The translations under genes were made by a program, and so were the position numbers. The notes under the pieces are model-generated. The model was not told where the DNA came from, did not search any database, and saw nothing but the letters and a program-made list of their open reading frames with translations. 32,643 bases of DNA from Cylindrodendrum hubeiense. Taxonomy: Eukaryota; Ascomycota; Sordariomycetes; Hypocreales; Nectriaceae. Below, in pieces: positions 1 to 8,217 of the stretch (within the stretch, counting starts at the first letter, position 1; each line of letters opens with the position of its first letter). Location: NCBI GenBank assembly GCA_014621425.1, contig JAANBB010000442.1:1-32643 (forward strand), in the 5' to 3' direction.

Positions 1-620
1 TTCACGTTCTTTTTTGGCTGTGTTGTGTTGCATCTCAATCTCTGCTACGGAGTAAAGGGGATGATGGGAATTTGGCAGGGCCATGGATGCCCTACAAGGG
101 GGGGGCGTGTTAGTGGAGCTGCAGTGAAGGGTTCAGTGGAGAAGGTTGCAGGTACTTCCAGCAGGTACCTCACTGTGCGATGAGGGCGATGGGGGCGATG
201 GGGGGGGCTAATGCAGGCGGCTCCCGGGTCCAGAGAGCTGGGACTCGGGAACGGGGGGAGGAAGGGGGGCCGGTGGGGAAGGCGGAATCAGGTACCTTGC
301 ATGGCCATCCTGCAGCGGTGCTGTACGCTGTAAGGCACCCCGTACATGCACCTGTAGCGTCCGTAACAGGGGCCCTGGGGGCGTGTATCATGGCATGGAC
401 AGAGAATGGCAGGCAGGCATGGGGCCGTGATGGGCGTGATGGGCGTGGAAGGGCGAGGAACATATTCCCTGGTGCGTCGGGGACGGGAATGTGGCTTCTC
501 GGGAGGACTGGGGTTCGAGGGGCGTGAGTTGGGTACAGAGTACAGAAAGCCCTGCCACTGTCCATTGCATGCTGACACTGTACGCGCTGGCTGGGATGCC
601 TGACGGGGCAGGGGCAGGGC

Positions 621-654
621 CAGGCGAGATGGCAGGCGAGATGGCAGGCGAGAT
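621..654. repeat. 12-bp tandem repeat, about 2.8 copies
   Basis: The unit CAGGCGAGATGG is repeated head to tail without spacers. It lies in the gene-free left flank. No function can be read from it. Confidence 0.85.
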
Positions 655-840
655 TGAGTTGGGGTTTGGGCTTGTCTCGTCGAGAGCCCGGAGAATTGGA
701 AACGTGAGATCTGCCATCGTGGCAGGCTGAAGAAGTGTCCAGTGGGTATCAGGTATGGCCAGGGATTGCAGTAGCAGGTGGCTGGATGATGGCGGGCGGG
801 CTGGCGTGCTCCGCATCTCCATCTGGTGACGACGATGTGT

Positions 841-901
841 TGGCGGATGGTGAATGGTGGATGGTGGATGATGGTGGACGATGGATGGCGGATGGTGGAG
901 A
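841..901. repeat. Imperfect GGTGGAT/GATGG purine-rich repeat
   Basis: Short GGATGGTG and GATGG units alternate imperfectly. On the opposite strand this makes an apparent His/Pro-rich reading frame, which I take as an artefact of the repeat. Confidence 0.75.
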
Positions 902-2009
902 GTGGATATCTCGACGGTGAAGGTGGATGGGTGACCCTCGGTCAAGGCCTTTCCCTACTACGTAGTAAGGCCTGAGATACTCCGTACTCCGTACCTCGAA
1001 TTGACTTTGTCTATGCATCTGGTAATAGTCCGTAGCCTGTATCGAAGCCCGAGTCCGAATCGGGTATCTGTCTCGTCGCAGGGTCCTCGTCTGTTGTTGT
1101 CTTGGACGTCAACACTGCTCAGCACTGCTCAGCACTGCCCAACGACGTCACCACCAGACATGTTATATCGGGCACTTATATTGATCGACTTACTGCCTGA
1201 CGCACCGAGGGACTGATTGATTACCCGCCGCCAGGCGACAAGACGAACAGACACCACTGGCCAGTCACCCAGCAACTCGGGTCATCACCACTCCCCCCCC
1301 TCCCCCCCCGGCTCTCTGGCTTCGCGGGTAACGCCAGGGGGCGATGCCGTCGACTAGCATTCCTCCCTCCCCGTCGGTAACTAATACCCCAAACCCACCG
1401 AGCCCATGCCGCGGCTCCATGCTCCGGACTAGCTCAACCGCTTCTCGACCGGAAGAAGAAGAAAATTCATCCCGACTAATATCCGCACCGAGAAGGCGGA
1501 TGCGCACCCAGAGGCGCCGGGCAGGTAGAGTGACCTGGGGTACGGGTGCCGGTACACGAGAGAGGACCCTCCGCGCGCCACCGACATGTTGGTTTATCGA
1601 CGTTTGCCGGGGGACGATCATCCGCTCTGAGACAGGATGAGACGGCGGACCAACGGCGGCGTTGTTTTCCCCGGAAGGGCTGGAGTGGGTTGGTGTTTGA
1701 ATCGCATCGGCCCTTTGGACAGCTACCGCCGAGTCGCGGCACGTCTTACAGTACTTTGTACGCCTTGGGCTTCCTCCTCTGTGCTCTAATTATGCGTCAT
1801 CCATCCTCCCTCATGCGCCCGGCAAAGACATGCTTTTCTCTCGCTCGCTCTCGCTATAGATGCCCGACGGGACGCCCAGTGTAACAATGCGCAAAACAAC
1901 CCCTCAACAAAAAGGAACCTTCTAGTAACAGGTCATAGCTCACAGGGAAAGGGCAAAAAGCAAAGCCAGAACCAGAACCATGCCCATGGGTCGTCCCGGC
2001 TGCGTCGTT

Positions 2010-2053
2010 TGGATCCTGTCTGGATACTGTCTGGATCCTGTCTGGATCCTGTC
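2010..2053. repeat. 11-bp tandem repeat, 4 copies
   Basis: The unit TGGATCCTGTC occurs four times without spacers. The second copy has one substitution (TGGATACTGTC). It lies in non-coding sequence. Confidence 0.9.
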
Positions 2054-3108
2054 TGTCCCCAGTCAAAGCTTAACCGAGCTGGTGATCGCCGAGTACGAAG
2101 ACTCACCTGCCCACTCCTGGGCGCTCTCTTGAGCCCATCCAGATGGGGGACGATACACGCCGGCCCCCGTCTTGGCCTGTCGCCGGTATTCGTACCGAGT
2201 ACGTATCCATTCGTCACCGTCCGTCCCCTACTACCTATGCAGCGAGGTGGGTAGACAGCTAGACCGCTAGACAACGCCTAGACAGCTAGCCTAGTCCCCG
2301 CGGGTCCCTGTTTGCCGTCCCGACAACCCGGTACTCAACTCGCCTCCCAGGCCACCGCGTATCGAACACCATCCGTATGTGCTTGCATACCTCCTGGCAG
2401 ATAGATGATTCAATAGTATGGTACGGACGTCCGTGTGCCAGCCCCGTACATAGTAGGCCCCCCCCCGTAGAGGCGCGCTACCGCAGTCTTCTTCCCACGG
2501 CAGCAGGGCAGCAGGGTCAATAAGTGACTGGTCAGCTGGGCGCGCGATGTGGTGGCGTCGCGGGTTGGCACTCTGGATCTGTCACCGAGCCAAAGGCGAA
2601 GAGGCGCCGAGCAGAGCCAAGAAACTGACGAGTGAGCAAACATTTACCCGATTACGGCACGGCATCCTGTTGGTTGCAGCCGAGCCTGAAAGGGTGCTGA
2701 GCCTGAAAGGGCGCGAATCATTGGCATTGTCTAGTTCATTAGGTGTGGTTGGGCGTGTTTGCACCATATTGTGGCTGGACAACGTGACCCTGCAATACAG
2801 ATAGACGTCTGCTTTGTCGTCAGAGGTAAATAGTACGAGAAATAAGGTGGACAGAATAGAAAGACATGCGTACAATAGTTAGTCATGTCAGTAGTGGAAC
2901 CAACGCGGGATCCAAACGTCTCCCTATCTTTTGGATGCATGTTATGTTATATAAAGTTGTTGTGTCTATTTAGCAAGTTTGTTGATAGTTGACGCCCCGT
3001 GCGTACAGACGGCATCTTGACTTGCAATATCGCCATATGCTCTATTGATAACTTGGGTGGAATGGGATTCAACTACATCACACCCCCCCCCGTCCAGCCG
3101 TATCATCT

Positions 3109-4705
3109 CTACAAAGAGGAGGATGAGGTGGCGGGTGTGAGTTCAGGGTAGACGTCGCTGTATCCAGTCAGCAAACAAGCCACTTCGGCGCCCGATCCAA
3201 CAGCAACGGCACAGAGACATGCCGAAACATGGCAGAGACAATGGAGAAAAAGAATAAGCCAAGAATGAGAGATGCCAATCAAAGACAAGCAAGCAAGCAA
3301 ACAAAAGGAAAGAAATAGCACACTCACGTCCTTCGCTTCAACGGCATCTCACTGCGGATCCGCTCCCACTGCTCAAGATCAATGTCGACGAAGCCTAGCT
3401 CCTCGATTGCCCCATCCTCAGCCGTGCCCTCTGGGAGCCCCGTTGCCTTTGCGTCGACGACGCCCTTGAGCTGGAGCCTCACCTTGCCCCAGGGATCCAC
3501 GACGATGCTGTGGCCGTAGCTCGCCCGCTTCTCGTTGTGTAACCCGACTTGCGCCGCGGCTATTATCCAGCTCTGAGTCTCTATCGCCCGCGCCCGCAAC
3601 AGAGTTTCCCAATGTGCCACGCCAGTTCGCAGTGTAAACGCGCTTGGGTACGTCAGGATCTGCGCCGGCCGCTGTGCCCAAGGGCTGTTCGGCCCTGGCT
3701 GAGCCAGCGCCAGGGCAGCCTCTGGGAACCGTAGGTCAAAGCAGATGAGGCTGCCGATGCGGCCGACCGGGGAGTCAAACGGCGATGTCAGTGACGGTCC
3801 GGGCTGGACTGTCGCGCTCTCCTTGAGAGACCCATAGTCAAAGACATGAAGTTTATCGTACGTTGCTGCATCGTCGATTGCGCCCGCGGCGTCGATGTAC
3901 AGGTTCCGGTTCAGCAGCTTGCTACCCGCAGCAGGGCGGTGGTGGATGCCCACGTGGACGGCGATGCCGTGCGTGCGTGCGGCGTCCTGGAGTCCCTCGA
4001 CGAAGGGAGAGGTTGACTGCGGCTCCGCAAGGTCGAGTGAGGCCTGGGCGTTGAGGGCGATGTAGTCGGAGGCTTCGGGCAGGAAGACAATCTGGGCCGC
4101 CACGTAAGTATACTGTGTGAACAACAATTCCGGACGCAGAGAGCGAGGTATCGCCGCTCTGGACCAGCAAGACAGCGGGGGATCTGTGGGTTGAGAGCCA
4201 GAGGGGGGGCGTGAGGTCTCATCGAGTGTCATCAAATCGGCCCTGCCCTTGTCTCACGGGAGTATTCACCGCGTCTCGACTCCAGACAGCTCACTGACAG
4301 CTCACAGACCTCTTTTGCATGACTCCATCCGAGAAGATGATGCTCTTCCAGCTGTCACTGCGTCTCTGGCCAAGCTTCTTGCGTGTTTCAGCGGACACTT
4401 GTCCCGGATAGTTGCTTGTTCAGGTAATCGCCTAGGTCACCCGCCCCTCCCATACCAGAGACCCTCAACACCATGACCCATCACATGGCCTCATAATCGC
4501 ACGCACCTTGGCTCCTCCCGCTGCCGCCCTTCCTACAAGTCTGACACACTGATCCATATTTCCCTTGATCGACGCTGTGGCGCAGATCTGGCCGACTGCC
4601 TGTCTCGCATCCCCACATTCGAGTCAGCTACAGTGAGATCTCATTGTCGGGCCTCAATTCGCCTCGATCAACTGAAGGGGTGTGCGCGCTTACCGCAATC
4701 GCCAT
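3109..4705 (-). CDS. NIT2: Carbon-nitrogen hydrolase, NIT2-type deaminated glutathione amidase
   Basis: Nitrilase-superfamily amidase of 305 residues, the usual size. The NIT1/NIT2 branch hydrolyses deaminated glutathione, a repair reaction (family knowledge). Exons on the minus strand are 4705-4694, 4599-4507, 4091-3328 and 3157-3109, total 918 nt. Exon 1 encodes only MAIA before a GTAAGC donor. The joined start MAIA-AVGQICATAS matches the family N-terminus. The catalytic triad is visible: Glu41 in FLPEASDY, Lys115 in YDKLHVFD and Cys152 in SLICFDLRFPE. The last intron (3327-3158) splits the Thr codon of RRT-DVYPEL; reading through it would stop at once. Intron 2 is long (415 nt) against about 50-170 for the others. 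Two in-frame ATGs lie upstream at 5044 and 4966 with no stop before 4705. I chose 4705 because family conservation begins there, but a longer form is possible. Confidence 0.92.
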
Positions 4706-5678
4706 GGTGACACCGTGATATCTGAGTTGGTAATGGCGGGATGGGTCTTCCCGGCGGGTATGAGATCTAGATCTGTGACGCCGCTTTCGTCGTCTCCCTT
4801 GATAAGCCGTGCTCAGACAGACCCTCTTGACTTTGTTAGCTGCCCAGTGAGGAACGCAGTTGGCGATTCCCAATGTTAAATGCCGTCGTTTGGTTCGCCG
4901 GGAGTTGCAGCTTGCTAGTTGTGGTGTGGACTTTGGCTTGAGGGCTTTGGTTGAAGAGCGCAACATGTAAGAGCGAGCATCATCCTCGGCGTTGAGATAC
5001 TGCTGCGTAGTACGTAGAGAAGGGAGGGGAACATATGCCGCCATAGTCCCACTTTTAAACGCCAACAAGGCGAGGCCTTCATTCCCTCAACACCAACCAT
5101 CGCTAACTCACTTTGAGCACCGCGCATTCTCAAACTCATCACTAACGCACGTCGTTCCGCAAGGCACCAAGGCCCACACTCCAGGACACGCTCCAGGACA
5201 CGCTCCAGGACACGCTTCAGGACACGCTCCAGGACACACTCCAGGAATGCCTTGGTCACCAAAGGGAATGGTCGGGGTCTGGGTGCATGTAAGGATTTTA
5301 GATTTCTCTCCCTATTCTGCCTCTTCATCCTTTGGCCTGGCATTGGCCCGTCTCCCCGCGTCTCAAGTTCCGCCCCTCAAGTTCCGCTCCCCAAGTTCAG
5401 AAATACTACACAAGTCCATGCGACGCTTCGGCGCGGCATGCCTCCGTTTCCATCAGTCTCCCCTCCCTGGGCACCCATCTTGCATCCTGCTCCCCTTGCA
5501 TCTGGCAATGCCCAATCCTGCCTTTCCCTATGCCTTAAGATAACGCCGGGCTAAGTCAAATCTCACAAAACGTACACGGTGCAGGGTATCTCCCCTCTTT
5601 CTTAGCCCTGATGCCCACTCCGTTCCCCGTTCCCTATTCCCGTTCCCATTCTTCCATTACTCGCCAATCCGACTTATT
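4706..5678. other. NIT2 promoter/leader and TAF4 3' flank
   Basis: This lies between the NIT2 start (4705) and the TAF4 stop (5679), both on the minus strand. It holds a 12-bp minisatellite at 5179-5247. The NIT2 frame stays open upstream to at least 5044. Pyrimidine-rich blocks occupy about 5330-5660 on the plus strand. No independent gene is supported; the plus-strand frame 4992-5543 lacks an ATG at its start and gains a Gly-His-Ala-Pro run only from the repeat. Confidence 0.6.
5179..5247. repeat. 12-bp minisatellite, about 5.8 copies
   Basis: The unit CTCCAGGACACG is repeated head to tail. Copy 4 has CTTC in place of CTCC, copy 5 ends ACA in place of ACG, and the last copy is partial. There are no spacers, so it is not a CRISPR array. 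It lies upstream of NIT2 and downstream of TAF4. Confidence 0.93.
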
Positions 5679-7629
5679 TTATCTGGGGGTTGATGCGTCG
5701 AGGTGCATGTATGCCCTTTGGAGGGCTCGGTGTTCCCGGCCGTCTCGCTCTAGCACCGACACCCAATCTCGCAATTGGATGTTTCTGCCCTTCTCCTTGT
5801 CTTCTCTCCATGTGCCGAGCCGGTTTCGGCCTTCGGTCGTCATGGCAAGACTCGCCGGCCCGGGGGCACCACCCGGCCCCGGGGCTCCTTTGCCGGGACC
5901 CGGCGCGTTTTTAGTGGGCGTGCTCGCACCGCTTCCCCCGCGGCCTACATTCATCCAGTCGTACGTCTTGCCTGTCTTCTTCTTGCCAAAGAGACCGCCC
6001 TTGCCTCCCAACCCAGCAAACATGCTACTCGTTATGTTCTGGTTCGCGTGGCTGTTGGCTTCGGCGGCCTTGAGCGCCTGGTTCTTTTTCATCTCCTTCT
6101 TGGTCATTGCCTTCTCTGGCTCAGGGGCAACAGAGCCCGACGTACCAGGTGCCACACTACCGGCACGCGAGGTTGTGGTTCCTGAGTCTGGGATGCCATC
6201 TTTGCGTTTCTGGCGCTTTCGTAATCGCGCCTCTTCCCACTCGCGTTCTTGTCGCGCCAACTCACGCATCGTCGTTGTCATGTATGACGCAATCCTGGGC
6301 AATTTCGCAGGTGGTACGCCGTTTCCTAGACCTGCCGTGTCGATAGAACCTGTGAAATGTGAGCATGTTGGGAAAACCACGACTCCAGTCAGTACACTCA
6401 CGCTTTAATGGATTTGCGCCATCCCCATCAGCACCATCTACTCCGGTTTGGTCCTTAGCATCTTCAGTAAGCCCGAGGGGCTCTGTATTCAATGGTGCCG
6501 CGGCAGGCGCCCAGTCATCGGGAACATCCCCATGTGACGTCTTTTGGCGATTGGTTGCGAGGACGCTGGCGTCTTGCACAAGCTCACGTAGTCTCTGCTT
6601 TGTCGCAATTGACATCAAAGCAAGCTGGTCAACTAGATAGGCGTCTTGGGGAATGTATGAGCCCGTGGTGTTTACCATGGCCGAATCCGGGCCGGGTGTG
6701 ACCTTGACAGTGACCCGCGGCTGGGGAAACTGTTCTGGAAGTCTCATTTTCCCCATTGTCTGACTGTTGTTCTTGAGATCAAGATTGAGGCCAAGGTGAT
6801 GCTCCCTCGCGATCCTCTCCGCACGGCGGTGCAACATGGCGACCAGTAGGAATGGATCATTGATTTCTTGGGTCCTCTGTACTGCAAGCCGCATTGACGA
6901 CTCCGACCAAGCCCTCTCAGCTTCCTGGACCGCAAACTGGTTTTGGGACTGATCGGGCGTGGACTGGGCAGATTGGTTCGCAGGCCCAGCACCGTAGAAC
7001 GTGGACTTAGGTCCCGGAGGATTGTGTGCGAATCCCGTCCTCGCATCGTTGGCACCAAAGTCATTGGAGTACAAATCGTTCATATACTGCTCCTCAGCTC
7101 GAAGATCGATACCCGTACCGGCGAGAGAATCGGTAACATCGTACTCGTAATCTTTGGTCGGTCGCTCAGCTGGTCGCTGCGGAGGCCCCATGACGCCAGG
7201 TCCTGGAGCTGGAGCAACTGCCGGGGCATGCGAGGGGGCCATCGATGCCGCAGTGTATTGAGGCAGAGGTGTTTGCATATGATGTTGAGGTTGTACAGGA
7301 GGCGTGGAGTTCGTTTGCGCGTTTGGAAGGTTCAGCCCGGGGGTGGTGTGCCCGTTGGTGTACGGCGTAGAATACCCTCCCGGCAGGACCGGGCTTTGCG
7401 CGTAGGCAGGCGATCCCGCAGCCGCTGGAGGCGTCCCAGAGGCCACGGGGCTGGCGGTGTACGGTGATGTCGCATATGGCGACTCGGGCTGCGAGGGGGG
7501 ACCATCGGTGCGAACTCGTTTATTGGGAGGAAGCGCAAAGCTCGACTGTGACGCGGCGGGCGATGGCGAGTGCTGCGGAGGCGAGAACGCGCGCGGCGGA
7601 ATCTGCGCCTGTGGCTGAGGCTGGGCCAT
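5679..7629 (-). CDS. TAF4: TFIID subunit TAF4
   Basis: Predicted 632-residue TAF4, a histone-fold subunit of the TFIID complex that works in RNA polymerase II initiation in the nucleus. Two exons: 7629-6402 and 6349-5679. The 52-nt intron (GTGAGT...CACAG) splits an Arg codon and joins NPLK-R-SIDTAGLGN. Residues 1 to about 155 are Pro/Gln/Ser-rich and probably disordered. The conserved region begins near DVTDSLAGTGIDLRAEEQY and continues through AMLHRRAERIAREHHL and a long basic stretch (MRELARQEREWEEARLRKRQKRK) typical of the TAF4 C-terminal domain. The C-terminus after the intron is Gly/Pro-rich, with KTYDWMN before it. The start is the first ATG, in MAQPQPQAQ, facing the YSH1 start across a shared promoter. 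Fungal TAF4 proteins diverge outside the TAF4 domain, so the first 150 residues carry little evidence. Confidence 0.92.
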
Positions 7630-8217
7630 GGCGACGGCTAAGAATCAGAATCTCTCGAGATGTGGACGAAAGAGAGGAGGGACCGGAGGCTAGTGAGTGT
7701 GAGCTCAGCAGGCAGGGAAGCCTGTCACGTCAGTCGCGGCACCTCCCATCCGACGCGCTCAGTCTGGGCGGTCCTCTCGGGGGAGTTGGTGGTGCGTTCC
7801 GCGCGAGAACACTTCGTTAGAGGATGACAGAGATGGAGCGCCGCGAGATGGAGGCGCTATGTGTCGTCGCGGTATTGAGATGGTGCTTCTCTGCCTCGAG
7901 CGTGAAAGAGAGAGCTTCGGCTCCCAAACGAGAGTCGCGTAGTTTTAAAGTCACGTGATTTTGAGCCGCCCCCTTCCGGTCCGGCGCCCGCCGAGAATTA
8001 GCCGCTCTCTACGCGTTCACCTTTTCCTCCACAGGCAGCTTCCTAGCTTCATTGTGCAAGTGTGAACATCTATCCCTTCATTGAATTGTTGCTTGTCGCC
8101 TTGCGTAAAGGCCCGGTTGCTTTCGCGCGCGGTCCCAGGGACTGCTGAACTAACAATTCAGGGATTCGTTTCTCTACTGATGTGAGTGGCAGCCTTACAC
8201 CAAGTGTTTGCGCGACC
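7630..8217. promoter_or_regulatory. Divergent promoter of TAF4 and YSH1
   Basis: These 588 bp separate two head-to-head genes for nuclear RNA-polymerase-II-linked proteins. The middle carries a palindromic E-box, TCACGTGA, at 7951-7958, about equally far from both starts (around 320 and 260 bp). The flank toward YSH1 is CT-rich, as in fungal transcription start regions. No further gene is seen here. Confidence 0.75.
7951..7958. promoter_or_regulatory. Palindromic E-box TCACGTGA
   Basis: A perfect 8-bp palindrome containing CACGTG, the core bound by bHLH factors of the Cbf1/Pho4/USF type (family knowledge). It sits near the centre of the TAF4/YSH1 divergent promoter and, being symmetric, could serve both genes. 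Binding is inferred only. Confidence 0.55.

Larger units (their letters stand above)
1..3108. other. Gene-free left flank with short tandem repeats
   Basis: No open frame here resembles a known protein. The longest, about 185 codons on the minus strand at 388-945, is low-complexity His/Pro/Ser sequence created by the GGTGGAT-type repeat. The stretch contains tandem repeats (621-654, 841-901, 2010-2053), G and C homopolymer runs, and TACTCCGTA-type motifs at 46-54 and 978-993. The last few hundred bases are more AT-rich and probably hold the 3' UTR and terminator of the minus-strand NIT2 gene that ends at 3109. The rest may be the promoter of a gene beyond the left edge; nothing in the window decides this. 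Confidence 0.6.

Noticed and set aside
388..945. Minus-strand 185-codon open frame, His/Pro/Ser-rich
   Set aside because: Its composition comes from the GGTGGAT repeat and GC-rich sequence; it shows no domain and overlaps other equally long frames.
5179..5247. CRISPR-like array
   Set aside because: Repeats are contiguous without spacers and the genome is eukaryotic; it is a minisatellite.
4992..5543. 183-codon plus-strand frame with a Gly-His-Ala-Pro repeat
   Set aside because: It begins at a TTG, not ATG, and its only distinctive part is the translated 12-bp minisatellite.
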